Below, in pieces: positions 36,320 to 45,782 of a DNA stretch of 64,000 nucleotides (the stretch's first letter is position 1; each line of letters starts with the position of its first letter). Source of the DNA: Sphingobium sp. DEHP117 (GTDB lineage Bacteria > Pseudomonadota > Alphaproteobacteria > Sphingomonadales > Sphingomonadaceae). Under the pieces are notes generated by a model. That model was given only the letters and a program-made list of their open reading frames with translations. It did no database searches and had not been told where the DNA came from. Made by a program: the position numbers and the translations under genes. The stretch covers positions 434,001 through 498,000 of the forward strand of contig NZ_JAPFBJ010000003.1 in the NCBI RefSeq assembly GCF_030867385.1, in the 5' to 3' direction.

Positions 36320-36900
36320 CAGCGGAGCCTCCCGATGATGGCGATGTCGCCCGCGGCTAAGTCGAGGGTGTGCCCGGGCGGCAGATCGAAGTCCGTCTGC
36401 CGCTGCCGGGCGCCAGTCGCGTAATGGACGAACAGCGCCTCGCGATCGAGAACAGCCGGCCCGGTCAGCACCTCGAAGTGGTACTGCACACCGGGCGTCC
36501 GCCGGAACTTCTGCACCACGCAGCACAGCGTGAAGTCGTCATGGAAGCGCCGGGTAAACTCGCCGGCCGGAAGGTAGCCGCCCCCGTTCTCGACATTGTG
36601 CAATCCGTGCATCCAGCGCTGGGTAATGGGCCCCTTGGGCCCTTCGAACACGTAATCAGCCCACCCGTTGATCACGACCGAGACATGCTCGTACAGGGTC
36701 CAGGCGACGCCCGCATCGTACATCTCGGCGATGGTGGGGTTCAGCCTCGGGGCCACGAACTCCAACATCGGCCAAAGCCGCCAGGAGTTGGCCGCCCGGC
36801 GGAAGGTGAACCCGTTCCTGAACACCCCGTAGTTGATGTCGAGGTCGTCGTTGATGGCGATCACCTCGTCGGTGACCGTGGGCCGGCGATCTGCCTGCAT
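36319..36900 (-). CDS. Phage protein of unknown function before lysis genes
   Basis: A 193-residue protein starting at ATG 36900; the longer frame upstream is a shadow of the preceding gene. It is rich in aromatic residues and predicted beta-strands (YGVFRNGFTFRRAANSWRLWP, LYEHVSVVINGWADYVFEG, HDDFTLCCVVQKFRRTPGVQYHFEVLTG). No family was recognised. Position after tail genes and before lysis genes suggests a tail-tip or tail-fibre accessory protein. Confidence 0.65.
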   Translation of the reverse strand: MQADRRPTVTDEVIAINDDLDINYGVFRNGFTFRRAANSWRLWPMLEFVAPRLNPTIAEMYDAGVAWTLYEHVSVVINGWADYVFEGPKGPITQRWMHGLHNVENGGGYLPAGEFTRRFHDDFTLCCVVQKFRRTPGVQYHFEVLTGPAVLDREALFVHYATGARQRQTDFDLPPGHTLDLAAGDIAIIGRLR

Positions 36901-36913
36901 AGCAGTTTTCCTT

Positions 36914-37822
36914 CTAGCTGACCGTGACCGACACGACTTCGCGCACAACATGGCTGCCCGACTGGCCGCCCGAGGTGCCGATCGCGCCGCCACCCTGCGT
37001 AGCGGAGAGGTTGAACGTGTCGGTCGCGGCGTTGATGACGAAGTAGGTGGTGTTGGCGAGAATCCCGGTTGGCAGCGCGCCGCTGGTCGTGAACTGAACC
37101 CGCTTGCCGTTGGTGAGGCCGTGCCCGGTTGCGGTGACCGTTGCCGGGCTGGCAATGGTGATGGTCGCCGCGCGTGGCAACATGCTGGCAAACGGGTTGC
37201 CACTCAGCGCGCCATAAGCCTGGTAAGACGAGATCGGGTTCTTGTAGCCGTAGCGCGTGCCGGATCCGGAACCGGTGAAGCTGATCGCCGCGCCGCCCGG
37301 AGTGGCCGCGATCTTGAACGCGCTGGCGCTCACCACCGACTGTACGAAGTAAATGGTGAACGCCGTGATCCCGGTGGGCATGCCGCCGGTGCAGTAGAAC
37401 TGGACCGGATCGCCAACGGCCAGACCGTGCGAGGTCCAGTTGATGTTGTTGGTCGGCGAAGGGCTGAAGGTGATCCCGGTGACGTTGGTGAGCCAGGAGA
37501 CGGAGCCCGCACCGAGGGTGAAGTTCGTGCCATTGATGCGCAGGCGCTGCGGGGCCGGCGTCGCATTGTAACCGTCGATGCCGATCAGCGTGGTCGAGGT
37601 CCCGGCGTAGAAGTCGTAGCTGTGAACCAGCGCGCGGATGGCGCGGCCCTGCCAGCTGGCGGGCGCGAAGTTCCCACCGGACAGGTTGGAGAAGAAGCCA
37701 CCATCAGCGCCGTACTGCTCGACCGCGCTGTATTTGTCGGCCCACTGGTAATAGTTGACCGGCAGCGCGACCTGCAGCCCGCCGCTGCCAGCGCCCAGCA
37801 GGGTCATGAGCACGCCAGCCAT
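36914..37822 (-). CDS. Putative phage tail/fibre protein rich in short beta repeats
   Basis: A 302-residue protein starting at ATG 37822, overlapping the upstream stop (ATGA). It begins with MAGVLMTLLGAGSGGLQVALP, a hydrophobic N-terminus. It then contains several copies of a motif such as TATGHGLTNGKRVQF, TSHGLAVGDPVQFYCTG and GLTNG followed by GLP/MPTGI, a beta-rich repeat common in phage fibre and receptor-binding proteins. It is probably a distal tail component. No catalytic motif is seen. Confidence 0.65.
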   Translation of the reverse strand: MAGVLMTLLGAGSGGLQVALPVNYYQWADKYSAVEQYGADGGFFSNLSGGNFAPASWQGRAIRALVHSYDFYAGTSTTLIGIDGYNATPAPQRLRINGTNFTLGAGSVSWLTNVTGITFSPSPTNNINWTSHGLAVGDPVQFYCTGGMPTGITAFTIYFVQSVVSASAFKIAATPGGAAISFTGSGSGTRYGYKNPISSYQAYGALSGNPFASMLPRAATITIASPATVTATGHGLTNGKRVQFTTSGALPTGILANTTYFVINAATDTFNLSATQGGGAIGTSGGQSGSHVVREVVSVTVS

Positions 37823-38922
37823 CAGTTGAGACCCGCCCCGGTGATGACCCAAGTGGTGGCGGCGACCTTGACGAGGGTCGCCAGACCGTAGCCATCGAGC
37901 GTGCGGCTGCCGGTATTGGCCGTGCTGGCCTGGCGCAGCGTGTCGGTGGTGATCGATATGGTCTGGGCCGTGGCGCTGTCATTGTAGATGACGATGGTCG
38001 CTCCGATCGGAAACGCGACCGAGGCATTGGCCGGGATGACGACCCCGCCGGTGGTGATGCTGATGTGCTTGCCGTTGTCGGTCAGCGCCAGGGTATAGGC
38101 AGCGGTCCTGCTGTTCTGGGGAACGCCCCGGAAGCCGACGCTGCCGGTCGCAATCGTGCCGCTGTCGCTGACGGTCGAGGCCGCATTGAAGGTGCCGCCA
38201 TTGATCGCCGGGCTGGTCAGCGTCTTGTTGGTGAGGGTCTGCGTATCGGTCGTACCGACCACTACGCCAGAAGGCACGGCTTTGCCGGCCCAGGAGGTCA
38301 GCGTCACATTATACGCCTGAACGTCGGTACCGATGGCAAGACCAAGGTTGGTGCGCGCCGTCGCCGCATCCGGGGCGCCGGTACCGCCACTGGCGATGCC
38401 GATGGAGCCGGTAATCTTCGCGGCCGCCAGCGAGGTGATCCACGCAGGATCGGCATAGCTGCCAGTGGCGAGCAGCGCGTTTGTACCCTGCGATGGTGCA
38501 GCGAGACCCACGGTCCAGGCCGCGATCGTGCCGCTGCCGCCGGTCATGCCGACATTGACGACGAGCGCGCCGGTGCCGCTGGTGTAGGCGGTGATCTGGC
38601 CATGCATCCAGTTGGCAGGCGACGCCGTGCTGGTAATCGTCACCCAGTGGCCGATCACGAAGGCCTTGCCGGTCTGGATCGTCAGCGACTTCGAGCCGGT
38701 GCCAATCGCGAGGCTGGTCGTGCTGGTGGCATTGGTGCCGGGCGCGTTGATGGCGGTGGCAGCACTGGCAGCGGCGCTCGCGGCATAGCCATTGGTCTCG
38801 GTGGCGAGTGCATTGGCCTGGGTGACGAAAGTCGGCAGCGCGCCCAGAAAGGATTCGGCGCGCACGTTGAAGTTCGCCGCGTCCGTCCGGGACGGCGGCG
38901 TGGGCAGATCTGTGATGGGCAT
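37822..38922 (-). CDS. Putative phage tail fibre-like protein
   Basis: A 366-residue protein, very rich in Ala, Thr, Ser and Gly. It has tail-fibre features: repeats such as GTDVQAYNVTLTSWAGKAVP, LTNKTLTSPAINGGTF, and a C-terminal ALTDNGKHISITTGGVVIPAN segment typical of phage fibre ends. The N-terminal part (AESFLGALPTFVTQANALATETNGYAASAA) is coiled-coil-like. It probably forms trimers at the tail tip and contributes to host recognition. Its stop is coupled to the next gene. Confidence 0.7.
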   Translation of the reverse strand: MPITDLPTPPSRTDAANFNVRAESFLGALPTFVTQANALATETNGYAASAAASAATAINAPGTNATSTTSLAIGTGSKSLTIQTGKAFVIGHWVTITSTASPANWMHGQITAYTSGTGALVVNVGMTGGSGTIAAWTVGLAAPSQGTNALLATGSYADPAWITSLAAAKITGSIGIASGGTGAPDAATARTNLGLAIGTDVQAYNVTLTSWAGKAVPSGVVVGTTDTQTLTNKTLTSPAINGGTFNAASTVSDSGTIATGSVGFRGVPQNSRTAAYTLALTDNGKHISITTGGVVIPANASVAFPIGATIVIYNDSATAQTISITTDTLRQASTANTGSRTLDGYGLATLVKVAATTWVITGAGLN

Positions 38923-38956
38923 GGGAGCTCCCTCGGAAGGGTTTAGGCCAGAAAAA

Positions 38957-39850
38957 TCAGGTGAGCCCCTCGATGGTCAGGCTGCAGTAGCTGACCGTCG
39001 GGTAGGCAAGGTCGATCGAGAACTCCTTGTAGAAGCCGTAGACGGTCAGGCTTTCAAAGGTCTCGGAGCCGATCCACAGGACCGGCGTGGCACGGAGCGC
39101 GGCAAGGTTGCGATGAATGTCGTCGACCGCATCGGTCTGCATGACGACGCGGGCGGTCATGCGCTTGGCAAAGGCGCGCTCGACCACCGAGATCACGCCG
39201 AACTGGTCGGCTTCTTTGCGGCTGTAATCAATGATGCCGATGTCCACGCCGTGCTCGGTGTCTCCCAGCGAAAGCTGACGTCCCAGCAGCAGCGACCCGC
39301 ACGCCACGATATCCGCCGGGTTGTCGCGGGCGATGGTGACGGTGACGACACCATTGGCGTAGACCGGCACGTCGAGGAACAGCAGCGTCGACTTGCGGCC
39401 GATCGGCTCGAAGAACCACGAAAACCAGTTGTCGATGGCATTGCCGCCGAGGTTGAAGCTCTGCGTGCTCGTGTAGTTGGTGACGCCATCAACGGTCAGC
39501 GTGACGGTGGCGCTTTCGGCATCGGTGTCGATCAGCGCCACGGCATCGACCGCACCCGGCGCCAGCACGGCCTGGAGTGACGCCGCCCGGGTGCTGGCCG
39601 TGCCAACCCGCGCATCGAACATCGCCCAGCGATTTGTGGGTCCTAGATCGAGCCACTTCGTCGGATCGGTCGCCGGGTTGACCCCGGTCGAGGCCGCCAG
39701 TGCCTCGTAGCGCCGGTGGGTTGAGGCAAGGATCACGCGGTTGCCGGTCACATAGGCGGTGCCCGCACTCCAGGCCGGATGATCGTTTTCAGGCACGGTG
39801 CTGCTGGTCAGCATGGCGTCGGTGATCGTGACGGGCCGCAGCAGTTTCAT
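38957..39850 (-). CDS. Phage distal tail protein
   Basis: A 297-residue protein directly after the tape-measure gene (4-base overlap). The beginning MKLLRPVTITDAMLTSSTVPEND plus TPVLWIGSETFESLTVYGFYKEFSIDLAYPTVSYCSLTIEGL at the C-terminus are typical of a large group of alphaproteobacterial phage/GTA-related tail proteins. The central region (SATVTLTVDGVTNYTSTQSFNLGGN) is a beta-sandwich resembling a carbohydrate-binding domain. Likely a distal tail or baseplate hub subunit. Confidence 0.68.
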   Translation of the reverse strand: MKLLRPVTITDAMLTSSTVPENDHPAWSAGTAYVTGNRVILASTHRRYEALAASTGVNPATDPTKWLDLGPTNRWAMFDARVGTASTRAASLQAVLAPGAVDAVALIDTDAESATVTLTVDGVTNYTSTQSFNLGGNAIDNWFSWFFEPIGRKSTLLFLDVPVYANGVVTVTIARDNPADIVACGSLLLGRQLSLGDTEHGVDIGIIDYSRKEADQFGVISVVERAFAKRMTARVVMQTDAVDDIHRNLAALRATPVLWIGSETFESLTVYGFYKEFSIDLAYPTVSYCSLTIEGLT

Positions 39851-42800
39851 GCCGCAGTCCTCGTCGACAGGGCGTCGCCGTCCGGGGTCACCCGCTCGAG
39901 GATCCGCGCGGTCTTGGTGGTACCCGAAGCAATGGCGGCCGAAGCAATCCGCTGTTCACCGCGCAGGTCCGCCACTTCCTGCCGCAGAGCCCGTAGCTCA
40001 TCGAGCAGCGCCGACTGGTCATCATTGGCCGGAATGGTCGCCGTGCCCATCTGGTTGGCGGCGAACTGCTCCCACCAGTCGTTTGCGGTGGATGCGGTCG
40101 CAGTCGTTCCTGCATCTACACTGGTGCCGGCAGCCTGTGCGATGATCGCCAGCGTCTGCTCGAGGCTGGCCGCGGTCAGGCCCTGCAGTCGCGCCAGATC
40201 TTCCGACGAGCGGGCAGTTTCGGCAGCCTGCGACAGCAGCGCCTGGCTGAGACCCGGCAGCGTCTTGGCGGCTTCCTGGTCACCGCCGCGGGCCAGCATG
40301 GAGGCATTGTTGAACTTCGCCAGTGCCTCGGCGTAGCTGCCTGACCTCGTGCCCATCACGCCGCGGATCCGCTCGATCTCGGCAATCAGTGCATCAGTGA
40401 TCGCTGCCCAGGCCGAGCGCAGCTTCTCGGCGGCACTGGCTGCCGCTTCGGCCGCCTGCCGTTGATCTTCGAGCGCCCAGATCTGCTGCTGCAGCGCGCG
40501 GTTGGAGGCGTCAAGCTGGGCAAGGTCGAGCGCGCGAAGAGCCGTCGTATCACCCTGCAGTTCCAGCAGACGCCGCTCGAGCGAGGCGCGTTCGTCCGCA
40601 ATGGCAGCCGCGCTGGCCGCATCCTGCGCTGCACCCACCAAGTCCGCGAAGGCCGGGGCCAGCTGGATCAGCGCGACATAGGCGGCACGGCCGGCCTCGG
40701 TGGTGAGGTCCTGGGCTTCGACCAGCGCTCGGAAGCCCGCGATGCTGTCGGGCATGGCGAGACCCATGCCGGCGAGCGCAGAGGTCATCTGCGCCGTGCG
40801 CGCGGCGGCCTGTTCGGTGCCAGTGTAATAGAGCGCAAAATATTCGCCGGTCGCCGCGGTCATGTCGCTGACCGTGCCGAACAGCTCGACGAGGTTCATG
40901 GACGCGGCGATCGTCAGATTGGTGGAGCGGCCCAGCATGCTCATGGCGCTGGTGACCGCCTCGACGCTGGAGGCGACCCGGATCAGGGTCTCGAAGTAGC
41001 CTTCGCCGACCTTCTGGAACTGGTCGAGCCCCGCAATGGCGTAGCGGGCGAGATTGTCGGCTGCGGCGCCGAACACGGCCGCCAGCTTCTCCTGGATCTG
41101 TGCGCCGGTCAGGCCCTTGAGGTCGATCTTGCCGATATTGATGACGAAGCTGTCGAGCCGGGCCTGCACCTCGTCCAGCGACAGACCCAGCGGTCCGGCA
41201 GCGGCCGAGATGGCATCGTAGAAGCCAGTGAAGATCAGGCTGAACTGACGCTCGAGCTCGCCGCTCGCCTCGGAATATTGCGTGCTGTAGCGGGTGCTGG
41301 TGGTGATCCCGAGGAACTTCTTCTTTTTCTGGATGTCGGTGTAATACTGACCCTCGAACCCGCCAGACATGATGCCGCCGAGAGACTGGGCGCCGCCGTA
41401 AATGCCCTGGCCGACGACGCTGGTCTTGGTGCCGAACAGCGATCCGATCAGCTTGCCGACTGCGCCCACCACACCGCCAAGAATGCCGCCGATCACCGGG
41501 ATCTTGTCGAGGACCGAGCCCACCTTCTGCATCGCGCCGCCCAGAATGGCGGTGACGCCAGTCGGCTTGAACCCGGTCTGCACGCCGGCAGCGAGATCCT
41601 CGGCGCCATTGGTGCGGATGATGAGATTAGTGAGACCGCCAATATTGGCTTCGATGCTGCGCAGTGATGCCAGCATGGCCGCCGAATAGCGCATGGTCAG
41701 GGTGTCGACCTCGCGCAGGTGATCGATGGCCCTGGCGATGCTCTCGGACTTGGCTTCCGTATCGCCGAACACCGTGCCGCCACCTTCATTGGCAGGTTCG
41801 GGTTTGGCTCCGCCACCGCCAAACGCCCCGCCGATCGCGACGCCGAGCGAGGCAATGACACCGGCCGTGACTGCGCCAGCAGCAATGTTGAGCGGGAACG
41901 GCAGCGAACGGATGGCGTTCACGACCGCTTCCACCGCCTTGATGCCGGTGGTGATGATCGAGTTGCCCTGTTCGACACCGGCGCGCGCCGTATCGGAAGC
42001 GGCCATGGCGGTGTCCGAGGCGACCTTGGCGGTCGTCTGCGCGCCGATCAGCCCGATTTTTACCGCGGCATTCTTGATCGCGACGGCCAGTTCATAAGCC
42101 CGGAAAGCCTTCTCGGCCGCCTCCAGCGCCTGGAAGCCCTTCGAGCCCGCCTTGAAGAAGCCCTTAGCCGCACTGGCGAGATTGCCGTAGTGGTTGATCT
42201 CGGCCGCCGCCTGCGCAGTACGCGCAGCAGCATACTGGAACGAAGACCGACCATATTCGCGCTCGGCTTCGGCGATGCGCCGGGTGGTAGCCTCCTGGTC
42301 AGCGGCATAGCGGGCAAACTCGGCGGCGACTGCCCCGATCGCGCCGCCGACACTCCCGAAGGCTTCGGCCATGCCCTGCGCCGCGGTCTGGGTCTGGTCC
42401 GCCATTTCCTGGAGCGTATCGAGATACTGCTCCTGTTCTTTCAGGCCAAAATCATGCTCGATCAGCTGGGTGCGCGCGGCGCGATAGCGTTCCCAGGCCT
42501 CGACCCCGCGCTCGAGCACGATCTGCTCGCGTTCGGCCTCGAGATTGGCCAGCGCCTGTGCCCGGGCCGACTGGCCGAGCAGCGAGACCTGCAGTTCCAG
42601 CGGGGCGACCGTCTGGCGCAGGAACTCCGAGGTCGCGAAGGCGCGGGTGGCCTGCTCCCAGGCCTCGCCAGCTTCGAGAATGGCAATACGCGCTTCATCA
42701 GTCGGAGCCTTGAGCGCCGCCATGGCTACTTCCATCCGCTTGATCTCGATCGGCGTCTTGCCGATCTTCGCGGTTTCCAGCGCAAGATTGGCCGCAAACT

Positions 42801-43989
42801 CCTGCGCAGCCTGCAAGGCGCGCTCGGCTTCGGTTTCCTCACGGCTGTTGCGGCCAGTTCCGGCGCGGCCCGCCCGGTCCGAACGATCAGCGCGGATGCC
42901 GGCAGCGTCGGCGGCGAGCCGATCGCGGGCAGCCTGTAGGGTGTTCTCGCGCCACTGGGCGGAGAACGCATCCATCATGCCCATGGCATCGCCAAAGGCC
43001 GAGGTGAACTCGTCGCGCACCGTTGCGCCCATGCGGGCGGTCGAGCCGGCAAAGCTGTTCTCCATCCGCGGCAAGGCGACCGTTTCGATCTGGCTGATGG
43101 TGGCGAGGCCGACCCGATCGAGCACCGGGTTGACCCAGCTTGCCAGCCAGTTGAGCGCGGCGATGGCCTTGTTGGCGAGATACTCGATCCCGCTGATGGC
43201 AAGATTGGCGGCACCAACGGCGGCCTCGCCGATCACGCCGGGGAGCGCCTGCCAGACGGTGCGGATCGCACTGAACCCGCCGACCCAGCCGGCATAGATC
43301 ACCGCGATGCTGATCTTGCCGACCTCGAGCACCTTCTGGAACGCCCAGACCGCCCAGTCCTTGAGGCTGGAGAAGACCGGGCCGAGGTTGAGCCCGTCGC
43401 TGATCGTGCGCCACAGCCCGCGCATGACGTCGCCGGCCGTGATCCCGACCGGGCCCAGCTTCTCCATCTCCTTGGCGGTGAGGCCAAGGCTCTGGGCATA
43501 GCGATCGAGTTCGCCTGACTGCTTCACGCTCGACTGGAACAGCTTGAACGCGCCGAAGGCGATCCCGGCCGCAGCCGCTGCCGCCAGCAGATAGGGATTG
43601 GTGAGCGCGGCAGCCGCTGCACTGGCTGCGAGCCCCAATACCGCCCGGGCCATGCCGCCGATGCCGACGCCAGCCTGCATCGCGATCTGGCCGATCTGCG
43701 AGCCCTGCTGCATGAACACGGTCATCGGCTTCTGGCCTGAGGCGAGACTCACCACCACGTCGTTCAGCTGGTAGACAAGGTTCTGCATCTGGTGCCCGGC
43801 AAGCTTTGCCGAACCGCCCATCCGGGTGATGCCGCGCGTGCCGACCGCCTCGATGGCCCGGTCTGCACGCCCGGCGGTCGCGGCGATATCATTCATCGCG
43901 CCGCCCACGGTCCGCTTCATATCGGCCATCTCCTTCTGGAGACGGGCGATGTTGGTGATCATCTCGATCTCGAGGGTGCCGGCTTTCAT
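39847..43989 (-). CDS. Tail tape-measure protein
   Basis: A 1380-residue protein, by far the longest in the tail module. The N-terminal part (MITNIARLQKEMADMKRTVGGAM) is a coiled coil, followed by hydrophobic segments (GGMARAVLGLAASAAAAALTN, LLAAAAAAGIAFGAF, and INVAAGAVTAGVIASLGVAIG-like near residue 700). Long helical Ala/Glu/Gln-rich stretches follow. These are the marks of a phage tape measure that sets tail length and forms the DNA channel. It follows the tail-assembly chaperones. At roughly 1.5 angstrom per residue the tail would be about 200 nm (estimate). Confidence 0.92.
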   Translation of the reverse strand: MKAGTLEIEMITNIARLQKEMADMKRTVGGAMNDIAATAGRADRAIEAVGTRGITRMGGSAKLAGHQMQNLVYQLNDVVVSLASGQKPMTVFMQQGSQIGQIAMQAGVGIGGMARAVLGLAASAAAAALTNPYLLAAAAAAGIAFGAFKLFQSSVKQSGELDRYAQSLGLTAKEMEKLGPVGITAGDVMRGLWRTISDGLNLGPVFSSLKDWAVWAFQKVLEVGKISIAVIYAGWVGGFSAIRTVWQALPGVIGEAAVGAANLAISGIEYLANKAIAALNWLASWVNPVLDRVGLATISQIETVALPRMENSFAGSTARMGATVRDEFTSAFGDAMGMMDAFSAQWRENTLQAARDRLAADAAGIRADRSDRAGRAGTGRNSREETEAERALQAAQEFAANLALETAKIGKTPIEIKRMEVAMAALKAPTDEARIAILEAGEAWEQATRAFATSEFLRQTVAPLELQVSLLGQSARAQALANLEAEREQIVLERGVEAWERYRAARTQLIEHDFGLKEQEQYLDTLQEMADQTQTAAQGMAEAFGSVGGAIGAVAAEFARYAADQEATTRRIAEAEREYGRSSFQYAAARTAQAAAEINHYGNLASAAKGFFKAGSKGFQALEAAEKAFRAYELAVAIKNAAVKIGLIGAQTTAKVASDTAMAASDTARAGVEQGNSIITTGIKAVEAVVNAIRSLPFPLNIAAGAVTAGVIASLGVAIGGAFGGGGAKPEPANEGGGTVFGDTEAKSESIARAIDHLREVDTLTMRYSAAMLASLRSIEANIGGLTNLIIRTNGAEDLAAGVQTGFKPTGVTAILGGAMQKVGSVLDKIPVIGGILGGVVGAVGKLIGSLFGTKTSVVGQGIYGGAQSLGGIMSGGFEGQYYTDIQKKKKFLGITTSTRYSTQYSEASGELERQFSLIFTGFYDAISAAAGPLGLSLDEVQARLDSFVINIGKIDLKGLTGAQIQEKLAAVFGAAADNLARYAIAGLDQFQKVGEGYFETLIRVASSVEAVTSAMSMLGRSTNLTIAASMNLVELFGTVSDMTAATGEYFALYYTGTEQAAARTAQMTSALAGMGLAMPDSIAGFRALVEAQDLTTEAGRAAYVALIQLAPAFADLVGAAQDAASAAAIADERASLERRLLELQGDTTALRALDLAQLDASNRALQQQIWALEDQRQAAEAAASAAEKLRSAWAAITDALIAEIERIRGVMGTRSGSYAEALAKFNNASMLARGGDQEAAKTLPGLSQALLSQAAETARSSEDLARLQGLTAASLEQTLAIIAQAAGTSVDAGTTATASTANDWWEQFAANQMGTATIPANDDQSALLDELRALRQEVADLRGEQRIASAAIASGTTKTARILERVTPDGDALSTRTAA

Positions 43990-43993
43990 CGGT

Positions 43994-44856
43994 TCACTCC
44001 TTCGAGTTGATCAGCGCGCGGAAAGCTTGGGAGACTTTACGGGATATAGTGGGGCGATTGGTGCCGTCAGTGACGGCAGTCCAGGGCGCCGGGCAATCGG
44101 GCTCCCGGGCATTCTGGCTTTCGGCAACAAATTCGACCGACAGGCGGCGGAGCAGCCGGCAGAGCCAGGGCGCGAGGTCAACGCCCATGCACGACTGCCA
44201 TTGGGCGATGGTCGCCCATGACAACGGCACCGGTCCCATGGCGCCCGGCTCGGATGCGCCGATGTCCATCAGAGTGTCGATGATCCATGGAGCCCGGATC
44301 GGCGGCATGTCGGGAACGATGCCGTCCGCCGTCATGCGCTGCAGACGGGTTTGCGGGTCAGACTCTTCCGTTGTCTTGGTCGAAGACTGGCGCGGCTTCG
44401 GCGCTGTGCCGAGCCAGGCCAGCTGCCGGACAAAGAGGCTCAGCTCGCGGCCGAGCTCGTCGTAAAATTTGCCCAGTCATTGATATGCGCTGCGACCTGA
44501 GCCGCGATGAAGCCGATCGAGGGATCTTCATAAGCCTTGCGGAACAGGGCAGCGCCTTCCTGCCCCTCGGCCGGCGGATAGGTGAAATGGTTGAAGCTGA
44601 CCGTACAGGCCGCGAGAAACTCGGCCTGTTCGGCGAGCTTTTCCTCAGCCGTCTGGTCCATTTTCCCCCGCTTCTTGATCTTGTCGACCAGCAGGTTCTG
44701 CTGGCGCGACTGCGCGCGCTGATAGGCCTTGGTGCCCGGGCCATAGACGGTGATGGAGAGGCGCTGGCCCTTGTCGTCGTACAGCGGGGCGTCATCGCCG
44801 CCGACCAGTTCGACGATCGAGGTTTCGGTCGCGGCAAGCTTGGTAATGTCAAACAT
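43994..44856 (-). CDS. Tail-assembly chaperone G-T fusion produced by -1 frameshift
   Basis: Reading the frame of 44440-44856 to the slippery sequence A AAT TTT (44470-44464) and slipping one base back gives a continuous frame of about 287 residues ending at 43994. The new part begins YDELGRELSLFVRQLAWLG and runs through MTADGIVPDMPPIRAP to a C-terminal Trp-rich segment (WATIAQWQSCMGVDLAPW). This matches the gpG-gpGT arrangement of lambda, where the fusion links the tape measure to the tail tube. An ATG at 44335 could also start a separate short protein, but the slippery site and position make the fusion more likely. Confidence 0.8.
44440..44856 (-). CDS. Tail-assembly chaperone, upstream frame (gpG-like)
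   Basis: A 138-residue protein between the major tail gene and the tape measure. It begins MFDITKLAATETSIVELVGGDD and contains RAQSRQQNLLVDKIKKRGKMD and FIAAQVAAHINDWANF. Length and position fit the gpG-type chaperone that coats the tape measure during tail assembly. Ten codons before its stop lies the slippery heptamer that feeds the -1 frame, so most ribosomes make this form. Confidence 0.82.
   Translation of the reverse strand: MFDITKLAATETSIVELVGGDDAPLYDDKGQRLSITVYGPGTKAYQRAQSRQQNLLVDKIKKRGKMDQTAEEKLAEQAEFLAACTVSFNHFTYPPAEGQEGAALFRKAYEDPSIGFIAAQVAAHINDWANFTTSSAAS
44464..44470 (-). other. -1 programmed frameshift site (A AAT TTT)
   Basis: The mRNA-sense heptamer AAATTTT lies in the frame A AAT TTT, the X-XXY-YYZ arrangement of classic -1 slippery sites. 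Slipping moves ribosomes from the gpG-like frame (stop at 44440) into the frame that ends at 43994. No downstream pseudoknot was modelled. Confidence 0.78.
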
Positions 44857-44886
44857 GAGTGGTCTCCGTCAGGGACGTGGCAGGGA

Positions 44887-45348
44887 TCAGGGAGCCAGAA
44901 CTTCAACCACGCCGACCCCGGCGGAATTGGTCGTCAGTTCCAGCGTCACGGTGGCGGTGGTGATCTGGTCGACCGAGCCAACGTTCACCTTGAAACTCAT
45001 GACCTGGGCCTGGAAATAGTACTTGTCGCCATTCTGGGTGGTCACGAGGAAGCTGTGATCGCTGTCCGAGGTGGAGGCGGATTTCAGCAGGATCTGGCCA
45101 GCATCGTCGGTATCGAGACCGAGCTGGATGGTCATGGTGCCCTGGTTGAAGCTGCCCTTCTTCTTGACGACGCCGCGGCTGCCGACCGGATTGAAGGTGA
45201 CGAGATTGTATTCCCGGCCGAACTCGCCAAGGTCCGACACCTCGCCGACCAGCGTCATGGTCAGCGCATTGTAGCCGGTAGGATCGAAGGTCGCAGGGGT
45301 AGAGGCCGACACCTTCAACGTGGTGCCGGCGGAAGTCCGAACGGTCAT
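44887..45348 (-). CDS. Major tail tube protein
   Basis: A 153-residue beta-rich protein (TSAGTTLKVSASTPATFDPTGYNALTMTLVGEVSDLGEFGREYN... FLVTTQNGDKYYFQAQVMSFKVNVGSVDQITTATVTLELTT) with the typical strand pattern of siphophage tail tube subunits. It lies between the tail-completion gene and the chaperones, the canonical position. It assembles into the hexameric-ring tail tube. Confidence 0.85.
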   Translation of the reverse strand: MTVRTSAGTTLKVSASTPATFDPTGYNALTMTLVGEVSDLGEFGREYNLVTFNPVGSRGVVKKKGSFNQGTMTIQLGLDTDDAGQILLKSASTSDSDHSFLVTTQNGDKYYFQAQVMSFKVNVGSVDQITTATVTLELTTNSAGVGVVEVLAP

Positions 45349-45377
45349 GGCAGTGGTTCCTTATTGAAGGTGAGGCC

Positions 45378-45782
45378 TCAGCGCGCCTCGTTGAATGAGA
45401 CGCGGAAATCCTGCGTCTGCATGTGGATGCCGGTCTCCTCGTCGAGGAAATCAGGCCCGGCGGAGTCGGTGTGGACGGTGACGTCGGTGAGCCCGTCGAT
45501 TGCGGGCATGCGGTCAGCCGCTGCTGCCCGGACCGCGCGGATAATGGCCTTGGCGGCCGGATAGCTGGCGGCGAGCACCGTCACCTGCACCCGCTCGGTC
45601 ACCCTGCGTTTCGGACCGGGCGCGGCGATATTGCGGTCGGTGCTGCTGACCGACATGAGCGAGATCGCCGGGAGCAATGTGCCCTGCGGCAGCATTCCAG
45701 CGACAATCCGCACCGCAGGGACGAGTACTGTCACCCCGGTGTCAGCCACCAAGAGACTGCGGACCGCAATCACTCCGTTCAT
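45378..45782 (-). CDS. Tail completion protein (DUF3168-like)
   Basis: A 134-residue protein of the DUF3168/gp17-like type: an N-terminal helix (VIAVRSLLVADTGVTVLVPAVRIVAGMLPQGTLLPAISLMSVSS), then TERVQVTVLAASYPAAKAIIRAVRAA and a C-terminal strand region (DEETGIHMQTQDFRVSF). It caps the tail tube at the head-proximal end before joining. The start overlaps the preceding stop (ATGA). Confidence 0.82.
   Translation of the reverse strand: MNGVIAVRSLLVADTGVTVLVPAVRIVAGMLPQGTLLPAISLMSVSSTDRNIAAPGPKRRVTERVQVTVLAASYPAAKAIIRAVRAAAADRMPAIDGLTDVTVHTDSAGPDFLDEETGIHMQTQDFRVSFNEAR

Noticed and set aside
36095..36526. Long version of the XhlA-like gene
   Set aside because: The first 69 codons are an out-of-frame copy of the preceding gene; the ATG at 36319 overlaps the upstream stop.
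43994..44335. Separate gene starting at ATG 44335
   Set aside because: The same frame stays open upstream to the slippery site and encodes a plausible chaperone segment, so the fusion is preferred.
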